Made by a program: the position numbers and the translations under genes
Shown: positions 46,485 through 55,403 of the stretch, piece by piece
Layout: each line of letters starts with the position of its first letter
Position numbering within the stretch: position 1 is the stretch's first letter
The notes under the pieces: generated by a model
Seen by the model: only the letters and a program-made list of their open reading frames with translations
Databases searched by the model: none
Told to the model about the DNA's origin: nothing
NCBI GenBank assembly: GCA_965197825.1
Contig: CBDANW010000003.1
Span: 434,001-498,000, forward strand
DNA: 64,000 nucleotides
Direction of reading: 5' to 3'
Source: CBDANW01 sp965197825
GTDB taxonomy: Bacteria > Acidobacteriota > Vicinamibacteria > Marinacidobacterales > DATDRI01

Positions 46485-47325
46485 ATGAGACGGGTTCTCG
46501 CCGGAGCCGTTTGGTCGTTGCTCCCAGCGTTGCTATTCGCGCAGTCACTTGGTGACGTTGCGAAGAAAGAGAAGGAGCGCCGACGAGACAACGATGCACC
46601 GGTCCGGAGTTTCACTAACGAGGACGTCTCCGCGCCCGACGAGCCCTCTGGTGATGACTCCGCAGGCTCGGCCCCGGAGGCCCCCACCGCGGAGTCCCTC
46701 GACTTCCCGCTGCAGCCAGCGGCGAACTCCACCACGGCGGCACCTCCTTTTAGTGTCCCCTTCGGGGATGGTGGAAACCCCTCGCCTTTAGGCGAAGAAA
46801 AGATTGTCGAAGTCCCCGAAGGGGACGAGACTCCCCCGACTGAAGTCGGGGGGTTGAGAATGAAGCGGGCGCATGAAGTCGACTTCCAGTCGACGCGCCC
46901 GCGCAATCCACCGGCTTAAGCCGGTGGTTGATTTAATTTGGAAGATCGCCGGGGCAGGAGAGTTTCCCTGTCCGACTTTCGCGGCCAGGTCGTCCTTCTC
47001 GATTTTTGGGCGACTGTGGTGTGCGCCCTGCCGTGCCTCCATGCCCAAGGTGGAAAGGCTCCACAAGAGATTTCGCGCCCGCGGTCTTCAGGTGGTAGGC
47101 GTCAACATAGAAGGCATGAGCGACGAGGTCTTTGGGTACATCGATGCCGGCGGCTACAGCTTTCTGTTTCTCTTCGACGACGGAAACTGGAAATCCGATG
47201 TCACCCGGAGCTACGGAGTGACTTCCATCCCGCGAAGCTATCTCATCGACCGACACGGGCAGATCGTCTATTCGGGCCATCCCGATAGCCTGTCCGAGGC
47301 TTTGGTCGAAGCGAGTCTTCAATAA
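46485..47325 (+). pseudogene. TlpA-like thioredoxin split by a hairpin-rich element
   Basis: The N-terminus is a signal peptide (VLAGAVWSLLPALLFAQ) and an acidic Pro/Ala-rich linker. The 183-bp hairpin element breaks the frame after TAAPPF. Skipping it gives FNLEDRRGRRVSLSDFRGQV and LLDFWAT, then a one-base shift near 47015 into WCAPCRASMPKVERLH with the redox CxxC and SIPRSYLIDRHG with the cis-Pro. An intact protein would be a periplasmic or membrane-attached thiol oxidoreductase. Confidence 0.75.
46753..46935. mobile_element. 183-bp multi-hairpin element
   Basis: TTTA ends the left flank (46749-46752) and is repeated as the last four bases of the element (46932-46935); joining the flanks restores the TlpA frame. 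Inside are six palindromes: GTCCCCTTCGGGGAT, TCGCCTTTAGGCGA, GTCCCCGAAGGGGAC, CCCCCGACTGAAGTCGGGGG, a GGGCGC/GCGCCC stem enclosing GTCGAC repeats, and CCACCGGCTTAAGCCGGTGG. It has no coding frame. Terminal hairpins of this type occur in IS200/IS605-derived elements, which is my inference for its origin. Confidence 0.6.
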
Positions 47326-47351
47326 ACTCGGCAATAACGACTCGGCAGTAA

Positions 47352-48701
47352 CTACTCCGTCCGCCCGTCGCCCGACTCAGAGAGCCCGGGGACCTCGTTG
47401 CCCGCGATCCAAACGGACTCGATGGTACGAGTGTTCTTGATGTCGACGAGCGGATTTTCTCGAAGCACGACGAAGTCGGCCCACTTTCCCGACGCGAGCG
47501 TTCCGAAATCGTCATCGAGTCCCACGCAGCGTGCCGAGTTGCCGGTTGCCGCGGCGAGAATCTGCATCGGTGTCAGTCCCGCCTCCGCCATGAACTCCAT
47601 CTCGAGGTGCTCGAAATAACCCTGGAACCGGGCCGGCGGCCCGCTATCGGTGCCGAAGCTGACAGTAGCGCCGCCGTCGGCGAGCTTCTTCACGTTGGTC
47701 ATGGCGACGCCCAGCGCCTTCTTGTAGGCCTGCGCGCTGGTGCTCTCCCGTACCCTTTGCTGCCTCTCGGGATCTTTCAGCTGCTCGATGACTTCCGGAT
47801 CGACTTCCCTGGAGAAGAAAGGATCTTCGAAGAAATCGGGGACGTCCTCGTAGACGAAGGTCACCATTTCTCGAACCAAGGTGGGCGTTTGACAGACGTC
47901 TTTCTCTTTCAAGAGCGCGATGAACTCCTCGTCCGCCTCCTGATCTCGCACGCTGTGAGCGAGCAGATCGAGGCCGGCGTTCAGAAGTCCCTTGGCGTCT
48001 TCCAAGTAGAAAAGGTGGGCGGCTGCTTTCAGGCCGCGTTCGTGAGCCCGCCGGATGGCCGCTTGGTAGAATTCCGGTGACGACTTTTCTGCCGTACCAA
48101 GGTTGTCGTCCACCCGGATCTTGATGAAGTCGACGCCTTGATCGGCCATCTCATCGACCGCAGCGACGGCCTCCTCGGCCGTTTGTCCGCTTAGCTGCGC
48201 TCCCGCGATGTAGAGTCTCGCTCGCTCCAGATCTTTCGTGTGTTGGTTGTCCCGAACTCCCAATGCGGGATTGGCATCGCTCCCCAGGCTCACCACGGTG
48301 GTCACTCCATAGCGGGCGTAGAGACTCAGCTGGCTCAGGAGGTTTTCTTCGGTGTAGTTCTCCGGACTCGACTCCAGGCCCTTGGTTCCGCCGACGTGAC
48401 CATGGGTCACGATGATTCCAGGGATAATGGTCCTTCCCGCGACATCGACGCGTTGCGCTCCGTCTGGAACGGCAGTCGACTCGCTGGGCCCCACGGCATC
48501 GATCCGGCCGTCACGCACGACGAGGACGCCGTTTTCGATCGGGTCGCTGCCTGTACCGTCGATGATCGTCGCACCTACGAACGCCTTGACGTCCGCGCCC
48601 TGGTCCGGCTGGTTCGGGGGCGTGGTCGAACCTTGGCAGCCGACTATCCCAGTGACGAGCAGAGCGACGAGGGCGGCCCGGCTATTTATGTTATGGAACA
48701 T
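47352..48701 (-). CDS. amidohydrolase-family lipoprotein
   Basis: GGAGGAG precedes the ATG and a lipobox (GIVGC) follows the signal peptide, so it is probably anchored in the envelope. The 449-residue protein has the amidohydrolase pattern: GRTIIPGIIVTHGHVGG (metal HxH), FIKIRVDD with the metal or carbamylated position, AAHLFYLEDAKG, LAHSVRD and SFGTDSGPPARF. Similar to imidazolonepropionase-like hydrolases; substrate not predictable. Intact. Confidence 0.85.
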   Translation of the reverse strand: MFHNINSRAALVALLVTGIVGCQGSTTPPNQPDQGADVKAFVGATIIDGTGSDPIENGVLVVRDGRIDAVGPSESTAVPDGAQRVDVAGRTIIPGIIVTHGHVGGTKGLESSPENYTEENLLSQLSLYARYGVTTVVSLGSDANPALGVRDNQHTKDLERARLYIAGAQLSGQTAEEAVAAVDEMADQGVDFIKIRVDDNLGTAEKSSPEFYQAAIRRAHERGLKAAAHLFYLEDAKGLLNAGLDLLAHSVRDQEADEEFIALLKEKDVCQTPTLVREMVTFVYEDVPDFFEDPFFSREVDPEVIEQLKDPERQQRVRESTSAQAYKKALGVAMTNVKKLADGGATVSFGTDSGPPARFQGYFEHLEMEFMAEAGLTPMQILAAATGNSARCVGLDDDFGTLASGKWADFVVLRENPLVDIKNTRTIESVWIAGNEVPGLSESGDGRTE

Positions 48702-48854
48702 GACTCCTCCTCCGAAACGCGGAAAACGCTACAACCAAAGCAGGGTGGGGAAAATGCAAAGAGGCCGCAGCGCGCTCGGCGCCGCGACCTCTTGCTTCGA
48801 GACCCGCCGACGGGGCGATTAGCTCCCCGCGAGTTGGCGTTCCCGTGGCGTTAC

Positions 48855-50021
48855 TCAGTCAGTCGCTACGTACCGCTTCGGCTCGCCGACGAGGTGCGCT
48901 GGGTTCGCACCCGCCTTCGGCGTGAACTTCTGCGGGCGACCGATGTGAACGTCGGCCGTGTAGAGAGAGCCTTCGCTGTCGACATCGAATTGGTGCACGC
49001 CCCAGAATCCACCCGGCATGGCGCCGAACGTTCCCCACGAATAGAGGAGGTTCCCGCTCAGGTCGAACTTCGTGAACTTCTGGGTTCGCCCGTCGCTCAC
49101 CCAAAGGTGCTGGTCCGCCGACATATAAATGTAGTACGGCCTAACGATGCCCGGCCAGGACTCGAGGAACGTGCCGTTCTCGTCGAAGATCTGAACGCGG
49201 GAGTTCGCGCGATCCGCTACGTATATTCGCCGGTTGTCATCGATGGCAACCGAGTGCACGGTGTTCATATAGCCGGGACGCGTCTCGTTGGGAGGCGTGC
49301 CTTTCTCTCCCCAGGTCATCAAGTAGTTGCCGTCTTTGTCGAACTTCACGACGCGGGTGTTGACGTAGCCATCCGAGATGAAGAACGTGCCATCCGGCAG
49401 CCAAGCCATGTCAGTGGGTCGCGCGAAATGGGTCTCGTCGTTCCCGCGCACGCGGAACTCACCCAACTGCAACACGATCTCCTTGCCGTCGTTGGTGAAT
49501 TTCGTGATCTGGTTGGCCCCATCGTCGATCAGCCACACGTGCTCATCTGGGTCATAGGGGCTGATCTTCACCTTGTGGGTGCGAACGAAAAGACCGTTGT
49601 GCTGCTCCCAGGAGTCGATGATGCGCCCGGCGCGGTTGGCGATAAAAAGGTTGTGATCCCAACGAGGATGCCGCTCCGGATCGTCCCGAGACAGGTCGAA
49701 ACACGACGCGTTGCGCTGGGGCACGAGGCTCTGGGGGCCGAAATTGCCGCGGTTATCCTCGAGCTCCGGCAGGCAACCGCGTTGGAAGACGAGCACGCGG
49801 TTAGGGGTTTCCGCAAAGATTCCGGCCGCTGACCCGAAGGTATAGCCGTCGCCGCAGGGATTATCCGGCCAGCCGGCGACCAGGTCATAGGGACCTGTTA
49901 GGTCGGAACCGCCCTTGTCGGGCATCACGACCGCCGTCGCCGCAACCGCGACTAATGAATACCAAACTGCTCCAAGAACTAGGCTTCTACTTTGTTCACC
50001 TTTCCTTCTCCTCTTTCCCAT
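48855..50021 (-). CDS. NHL-repeat beta-propeller, exported
   Basis: About 388 residues from the ATG at 50021; an ATG at 50045 is also open. A signal segment (LVLGAVWYSLVAVAATAVVM) precedes NHL repeats such as FARPTDMAWLPDGTFFISDG, YVNTRVVKFDKDGNYL, VHSVAIDDNRRIYVADRANS and RVQIFDENGTFL. The repeats give a six-bladed propeller similar to peptidyl-alpha-hydroxyglycine lyase domains. Probably periplasmic; ligand unknown. Confidence 0.82.
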   Translation of the reverse strand: MGKRRRKGEQSRSLVLGAVWYSLVAVAATAVVMPDKGGSDLTGPYDLVAGWPDNPCGDGYTFGSAAGIFAETPNRVLVFQRGCLPELEDNRGNFGPQSLVPQRNASCFDLSRDDPERHPRWDHNLFIANRAGRIIDSWEQHNGLFVRTHKVKISPYDPDEHVWLIDDGANQITKFTNDGKEIVLQLGEFRVRGNDETHFARPTDMAWLPDGTFFISDGYVNTRVVKFDKDGNYLMTWGEKGTPPNETRPGYMNTVHSVAIDDNRRIYVADRANSRVQIFDENGTFLESWPGIVRPYYIYMSADQHLWVSDGRTQKFTKFDLSGNLLYSWGTFGAMPGGFWGVHQFDVDSEGSLYTADVHIGRPQKFTPKAGANPAHLVGEPKRYVATD

Positions 50022-51017
50022 CTTAAACGCGGGGCCGAATTGCACAGGTAGACCTTAACCGCACACCGGTTTGACCCGCTTGTATACCATTTCGACCGCG
50101 GCCGGACAAGCCCGAGTTTTACATAAAGGCAAGAAAGCTCGCCGCGGCGCTCTTCACGTTCGTCGGCTTTCCCCGGTTCGATCGAGCCCTTCAGGCCTTC
50201 CTCGAAGGTCAGATACGCATAGCCCCTACTCATCGCGCGAAGTGCTTCCTCACGACTGAGGCGCTGGTGGTCGCCCATGACGCCGGCGCTGATCGTGTCC
50301 CGAGTGATGAAGTGATAGAGAACCCAGAGCGGGGGATAGGGGACGACCGGTGAGTCCGAACCGAGGGAAACGGGAATCCCCGCATCCAGATAGGACCGCA
50401 TGGGTGTCACGCGGTGAGCTCGATCCGCTCCCCAGTAGTTCACCAGGCTGGGGCCCGCGACATTAAAGATGATGCTGGCCCGAGACGGCCAGACCGAGCC
50501 CCCTTATTAGGGGAAACTGGTCTTCGCTGACGATGAATCCGTGCTCGATCGCCCAGCGACGACCGTCGATGCTACGGTCCTCGTTGGCCATTTGGTAGCC
50601 ATCGAGCACCAAGTCGATGGCGGCATCGCCCACCGCATGGGTGGCCACGCGCCAGCCTCTTTGATTGAGCGCACGCAACCATGCGGACATATGGAACCGT
50701 GGGAAAGGTTTGGAGGCCGTAGTAGGTGCCCTCTTCGCCCCAAGGCTCCAAATAAGGCTCGCGCATCCACCCGCCTTCGAATCCGCCGTCCACACCCAGT
50801 TTGATGCCGCCGACGCGGAGCCATTCATCTCCCTCGTCGGGACCGACGCCCCAGGCGCCAATTTCCTCGTCCAGGCGATCGGGATCGACCGAGGGTGTCA
50901 GTCGAAAAAGGACGGACGCCCTCACTGTGAGCTCGCCTCGACTTCTTAGCTCTGAAAGACCATCGTAGAGCTCCTTGTTACCGTCGTGGGCTTGATCCGG
51001 TTTCGTAGACGGTTTAG

Positions 51018-51890
51018 TTAAGCTGGCGAAGTCCTCATCCGTCGTTCAAACTCGGCCGGACTGACCTGGCCGAGGGTCGAGTGTCGTCGTCTCTGGTTGT
51101 AGAATACCTCGATGAAGTCGAAGAGGGCCATCTTGGCCTCGCCGCAACTTAGGAAATGCTCCCCAAGCTCGTGCTTGACTGTGGAGAACCAGCTCTCGAT
51201 GACGGCGTTGTCGTAGCAGTTGCCCCGTCGGCTCATGCTCCCGGTCATGCCATGCGTCTCAAGGAGACGTTGGTAGTCTTTGCTGGCATACGGACTGCCC
51301 TGATCGGAGTGATGCAAGAGCCCTGCGGCCGGTTGGCGACGTTTCAGTGCCATCCGCAACGCCTTGATAACCAGGTGACGGTCGTTAATAGCACTTACGG
51401 CCCACCCAACGAGGAATCGCGAGTAGAGGTCGAGGAGCGCCGCGAGATAAAGCTTCCCGCCGCTGCCGATCACGAACTCGGTCGTGTCCCCGACCCACCG
51501 TTGGTTCGGCGCATCGGCGACGAAGTCTTGCCCGAGCACATTGGCCGCGACGGGCTGGCCATGACCGCTTACCGTCGTGCGCTTGAAGCGTTTGCGTACT
51601 CGAGCAATGAGGCCTTCTGCCTGTTTCAACCGAATCACCCGCTTCCGACTCACTCGATACCCCTGCTCGTGCAGGTCGTGATGAATCCGCGGACTCCCAT
51701 AGGTGCGGCGACTCGCCTCATGGGAGGCACGAATCAACACGCGCAACTGGCGGTCCCGGCGCGCGTGGGCCGACGGCGGCCGACGTGCCCAGGCATAAAA
51801 GCCACTCCGAGAGACGTTGAGAATCTGACACAGGTGAGCGACCGGTACGGTGGCCTTCTCCGCCTGGATGAACGCGAATCTTACTCGCTC
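51018..51890 (-). CDS. IS3 transposase OrfB (second type)
   Basis: The frame runs from the orfA overlap, with RFAFIQAEKATVPVAHLCQ and SRSGFYAWARRPPS, through the rve domain. Catalytic residues: Asp in RWVGDTTEF, Asp in LLHHSDQGSPYAS and Glu in YDNAVIESWFSTVKHE. OrfB lies -1 to orfA, and an A7G slip site in orfA would produce the OrfAB fusion. It looks intact. Confidence 0.9.
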   Translation of the reverse strand, partial: ERVRFAFIQAEKATVPVAHLCQILNVSRSGFYAWARRPPSAHARRDRQLRVLIRASHEASRRTYGSPRIHHDLHEQGYRVSRKRVIRLKQAEGLIARVRKRFKRTTVSGHGQPVAANVLGQDFVADAPNQRWVGDTTEFVIGSGGKLYLAALLDLYSRFLVGWAVSAINDRHLVIKALRMALKRRQPAAGLLHHSDQGSPYASKDYQRLLETHGMTGSMSRRGNCYDNAVIESWFSTVKHELGEHFLSCGEAKMALFDFIEVFYNQRRRHSTLGQVSPAEFERRMRTSPA

Positions 51891-52198
51891 TCCCTCGCGA
51901 AGAAGGCCGCGGCTTTTTTTAAAACGTCGCGCTCCACCCGCAACCGCCGATTCTCTTTGCGGAGCCGCCGAAGCTCCTCGCGTTCCACGCCCGTCAAGCC
52001 CGTCCGGCCCTTCGTCCGATCGGCCCGGGCCTGACGGACCCAGTTGCGAAACGCCGATTCGGTGAGGTCAAGCTCCCGGGCCACCCGACCCACGCTCTGG
52101 CCCTCATCAAGCACCAGCCGGACCGCGCCTGCCTTAAACTCGTCATCAAACTCCCGGCGGGGTCGCCGGGGCTGCGTTGTCTTTGCCATTGTGGACAT
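51881..52198 (-). CDS. IS3 OrfA (second type)
   Basis: A 105-residue DNA-binding protein: EFDDEFKAGAVRLVLDEG and SVGRVARELDLTESAFRNWV form the helix-turn-helix, and LRRLRKENRRLRVERDVLKKAA the leucine zipper. The AAAAAAAG run at the LKKAA codons is the -1 frameshift site. Intact. Confidence 0.92.
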   Translation of the reverse strand: MSTMAKTTQPRRPRREFDDEFKAGAVRLVLDEGQSVGRVARELDLTESAFRNWVRQARADRTKGRTGLTGVEREELRRLRKENRRLRVERDVLKKAAAFFARESE

Positions 52199-53318
52199 CG
52201 TATCCGCCTTTCAGAAAGTGTCCACGAAACTGGATCAAGCCCATCGGCGTAGCGGATGCTCGTAAGCCCGGCTTCGTTCAATGCTAAGATGTTTTCTGGT
52301 AGACCTTACTTTAGGAGTGAGTGAACGGATGTCGTATCTCGCCCGATGGATGTTGAGCGCGCCGGTCTTGCTCGTCTTTCTGCCCGCGTCGGGCGCGGCG
52401 CGCGCGACTCAGGAAGTCGTGGAGCGTCGCCCCAGAGCTTGCCTCATGAGGAAGAACCGGGTGCGCACATCGAAGAACCCGACGCGCTCGGACCCACTCG
52501 CTGCCAAGGCGGCTCTGCCGGACCGTTCCCGTGTTCCAACGTCGATCTTCTTTCATTCATGCCTTTGAGCTCATTCGGTGGGGAGGGAACCGCTCACGGG
52601 AACGACCTCTGGGGTTGGACGGATCCTCTGACAGGGAAAGAGTATGCCCTCATGGGGCTCACGACGGGCACGGCTTTCGTGGACATCACCAACCCGGAAG
52701 ATCCTCTTTACCTTGGCTTGCTACCGATCCAGACGCTCCCGAGCCCTTGGCTCGATCTCAAGGTTTACAAGAACTTCGCTTTCATCGTCTCGGAGGCTGC
52801 CGGCCAAGGCATGCAGGTCTTCGATCTGAAGCAGTTGCGCACGGTCGGTGCCCTTCCGGTTGTTTTCTCGGCCGTCACGCACTACCAAGACAATGGCCTC
52901 AGTACTTCTCACAACATCGCCATCAACGAGAAGAGCGGATTCGCATACGTGGTGGGGACCAACACGTGTGCTGGCGGGCTACACATGATCGACATCCGGA
53001 AACCGCGCAAGCCGAAATTTGCTGGCTGTTTCGCCGGTGACGGATACACCCACGATGTGCAGTGCGTTTCTTACCGAGGACCAGACGGAGCATACGGGGG
53101 GAAAGAGATCTGTTTCGCTGCCAATGAAGACACATTGACCATCGTGGACGTGACCGACAAGAGTGACCCCAGGATGTTGTCGAGGACGTCCTACTCAGTG
53201 TGAACTACACGCATCAGTGTTGGATCACTGAAGACCAGCACTTCTTGTTGTTGGACGATGAGCTCGACGAGAGAAGCTTCGGACACCGAACCAAGACCTA
53301 CATATGGGACATCGTCAA

Positions 53319-54685
53319 GGATGTGTCCCGAGGTCCGTGGAAAAAGAACGGCACCCTCCACTCCGTCATCAGAGTATCATATCAGGCGGCAACCTTTGCG
53401 CGTTCGAGAACCTCGCTCAGACGTTGGTAGCCGTCGAGGCGTCGTAGTTGAATCTGGCCAGAGGCGATAAGCCCAAACAGCGAAGCGACCGCGGACTCCT
53501 CGCTGGAGAACGACGCTTGGGTTTTCGTCCGGCGTCGAAACTCGCGGTTGAGATTCTCCAGAGCATTGGTCGTTCGAATCGATTTCCACATGGCACGAGG
53601 GAATTCGTAGAAGGTCAGCAGCTGATTACCGGCCTCCTCTAGGCTTCGGACGACGGCCGGCGCGAGAGGCGTCCACTTGGCGACGAGCTCGTCATAGGCT
53701 TTGCGAGCATCGATCCCGTTCTTGGCGTAGACGATCCGGTTGTAGTCACGCCGGAGCTCACGGCGTGCGTGCGCCGGGCAATGTTCGAGCAAGTCGGCGC
53801 GCTTGTGCTCGGTACATCGCTGCAACCGGCACCCCGGCCACTTCTCCAGCGCTTTCGTCAGCCCCTTGTGGCCGTCGCTGATCACTAGCTTGGGAGCCCG
53901 GAGTCCTGGAGCCTGGAGTCCCTCCAGCACGGAGTCCCAATGCGTCGAGGCTTCGCTCACCGCCAGACGCAATGACAACAGACGTTTGTGCCCGTCTGGC
54001 GCGACCCCGAGCGCGACCAGTACGGGTACGCTGATCACACGTTTCGCCATCCGCACTTTCAGGTGGAAGCCGTCCAGGTAAACGATCGCGTAGACCTCCT
54101 CGCTGAGAGCACGGTTCTGCCATTCCTCGAAGCGCTCCTTCAGCCGGCTAACCACGCGAGACACCGCGCTCTTCGATAGGTGCTCCTCACCGAGCAGTGG
54201 TTTCAGCGCTTTGCGGATCCGGCGGCTATTCGCGCCCGACAAGTACGTCCCCAAGATCGCCTCGTCGACCTCACGAGTCCGGCGCGCGTACCGGGGCAAC
54301 AGCTCGCTCCTGAACTCTGTCGTCTCTCCCGTTTCCTCGTCTCGCACGCGGGCTCGTGGCACACGGAGCTCGCGAGTTCCCACCGACGTCGTCACGCGAC
54401 GGGTTTCGGCTCCGTTGCGATATCCACGGCGGTCTTCCGCACGCTCGTAGCTACCACACCCCAGCGCTTGGTCGACTTCTTCCTTGAGCACAACCTCGAT
54501 CGCCTCCAGTACCCGCTTACGCAGCCGAAGTTGGACGAACTCCCGGTACTCGCTTACAGACTCCTTCGATATGGTGGTAGGCTTCTTCATGGCGTAATCC
54601 TCCTCCTCGCCTTTCCAGGCGCGGTTTCGTTTTGCTTAACCGGAGGTTACGCCATTCTTATTTCCACGGGAAGCGGGACGGATCC
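53319..54685 (-). mobile_element. IS256-type element b, complete copy
   Basis: Inverted repeats GGAT(GT/CC)GTCCCG and CCGTGGAAA(A/T)AAGAA mark the ends of this 1367-bp element. The flanks CATCGTCAA (53310-53318) and CTTCGTCAA (54686-54694) form a 9-bp target duplication with one mismatch. Joining the flanks restores DIVNLDAPKHIG in the host gene. A 5'-truncated copy lies at 32671-33564. Confidence 0.88.
53382..54590 (-). CDS. IS256b transposase, complete
   Basis: A 402-residue mutator-type transposase. The N-terminal part includes VDQALGCGSYERAEDRRGYR and a basic stretch. The DDE residues are in VYLDGFHLKVRM, LVISDGHKGLTKAL followed by RCTEHKRADLL, and RTTNALENLNREFRR. A good ribosome-binding site (GGAGGAGGATTACGCC) precedes the ATG. 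It is the only full-length IS256-type transposase in the window. Confidence 0.94.
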   Translation of the reverse strand: MKKPTTISKESVSEYREFVQLRLRKRVLEAIEVVLKEEVDQALGCGSYERAEDRRGYRNGAETRRVTTSVGTRELRVPRARVRDEETGETTEFRSELLPRYARRTREVDEAILGTYLSGANSRRIRKALKPLLGEEHLSKSAVSRVVSRLKERFEEWQNRALSEEVYAIVYLDGFHLKVRMAKRVISVPVLVALGVAPDGHKRLLSLRLAVSEASTHWDSVLEGLQAPGLRAPKLVISDGHKGLTKALEKWPGCRLQRCTEHKRADLLEHCPAHARRELRRDYNRIVYAKNGIDARKAYDELVAKWTPLAPAVVRSLEEAGNQLLTFYEFPRAMWKSIRTTNALENLNREFRRRTKTQASFSSEESAVASLFGLIASGQIQLRRLDGYQRLSEVLERAKVAA

Positions 54686-55028
54686 CTTCGTCAACCTGGA
54701 TGCCCCAAAACACATCGGGACGTACCATTCGAAGAAGAAGACCATCGACCACAATCAGTATATTCGTGAAGGTTTTACGTACCAGGCCAACTACCAGAGC
54801 GGTTTGCGAATCCTGGACCTGTCGGAAGTAGCGAACGGACGGCTGAGGAAAGTGGCGTTTTTCGACGTCTTTCCCGGGGCGAACCGGGCTCGCTTCAACG
54901 GCGCCTGGAGTGTCTATCCCTTTTTCCCGAGCGGCGTCGTGATCGTAAGCGGCATCGAGCAGGGTCTCTTCATTCTCCAGCCCAACCTGCCCCGCTAACG
55001 TTATGTAGCGTTATAATACTCATCGGTC

Positions 55029-55262
55029 ATGCCCATATTCGAGTACGCCTGTTTGGAGTGCAGCAATCGGTTCGAGACGCTCGTTCTGAGCTCCTCGGAA
55101 GACACCCCGCGATGCCCATCGTGCGAGAGCGTGAAGCTGGAACGGCAGCTTTCCGTTTTTGCGGTGAGCAACGGAAACGGGGCGGCCGCTTCTGATGAAT
55201 CGCCCGGGTCCTGTGGCAGTTGCGGAGATCCCCGCGGACCGGGCTCCTGCTCGATGAACTGA
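55029..55262 (+). CDS. FmdB-family zinc-ribbon protein
   Basis: A 77-residue protein starting MPIFEYACLECSNRFETLV with a second pair in PRCPSCESVKLERQ: the CxxC...CxxC zinc ribbon of the FmdB family. The C-terminal tail is Gly/Cys-rich (CGSCGDPRGPGSC). Thought to be regulatory, but no function is proven for most members. Confidence 0.85.
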   Translation: MPIFEYACLECSNRFETLVLSSSEDTPRCPSCESVKLERQLSVFAVSNGNGAAASDESPGSCGSCGDPRGPGSCSMN

Positions 55263-55403
55263 GGCTTCGTCCCGATTCTCGCCTACGTTCCCCGGCCGGG
55301 GCTTGCCCTCGCCAGCTAAGAGGGCTACACCGCACCTATTTGCTCCAGCCTGTCTAGCGATCTAACATGTCCCGCGCACGAGAATTCGAAAAGGGGAACC
55401 CAT

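Larger units (their letters stand above)
50987..52243 (-). mobile_element. IS3-family element, copy 2 (different type)
   Basis: A 1257-bp element with inverted repeats TGGGCTTGATCC(G/A)GTTTCGT. TCG flanks both ends (50984-50986 and 52244-52246), a 3-bp target duplication. Removing the element and one TCG rejoins SIRYAD to GNKELYDG. It is only distantly related to the IS3 at 36145. Confidence 0.92.
50119..52285 (-). pseudogene. YtcJ-like amidohydrolase remnant, interrupted by IS3
   Basis: Coding starts at about 52285 with ENILALNEAGLTSIRYADG, is interrupted by IS3 copy 2, and continues exactly with NKELYDGLSELRSRGELTV and VLFRLTPSVDPDRLDEEIG. Later pieces in other frames read GWRVATHAVGDAAIDLVLDG, RRWAIEHGFIVSEDQFP, then IPVSLGSDSPVVPYPPLW and SREEALRAMSRGYAYLTFEE. 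The first ~250 residues of this enzyme type are absent. Frame changes lie near 50700 and 50465. A decayed hydrolase. Confidence 0.75.
52329..54998 (+). pseudogene. choice-of-anchor-B (LVIVD-repeat) protein interrupted by IS256b
   Basis: A signal peptide (MSYLARWMLSAPVLLVFLP) shifts frame at a CCCC run near 52437 into GGSAGPFPCSNVDLLSFMPL and NDLWGWTDPLTGKEYALMG. Repeats such as GTAFVDITNPEDPLYLGLLP and GMQVFDLKQLRTVG form a propeller. Another shift near 53195 leads to VNYTHQCWITEDQHFLLLDD. The element follows TYIWDIV, and the host continues NLDAPKHIGTYHSKK and QANYQSGLRILDLS to the end. All parts of the family are there, so the gene was complete before insertion. Confidence 0.85.

Noticed and set aside
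48240..49832. A 530-codon open frame on the plus strand
   Set aside because: It runs antisense across two clear minus-strand genes (amidohydrolase and NHL propeller) and mirrors their codon positions; the translation has no fold-like composition.
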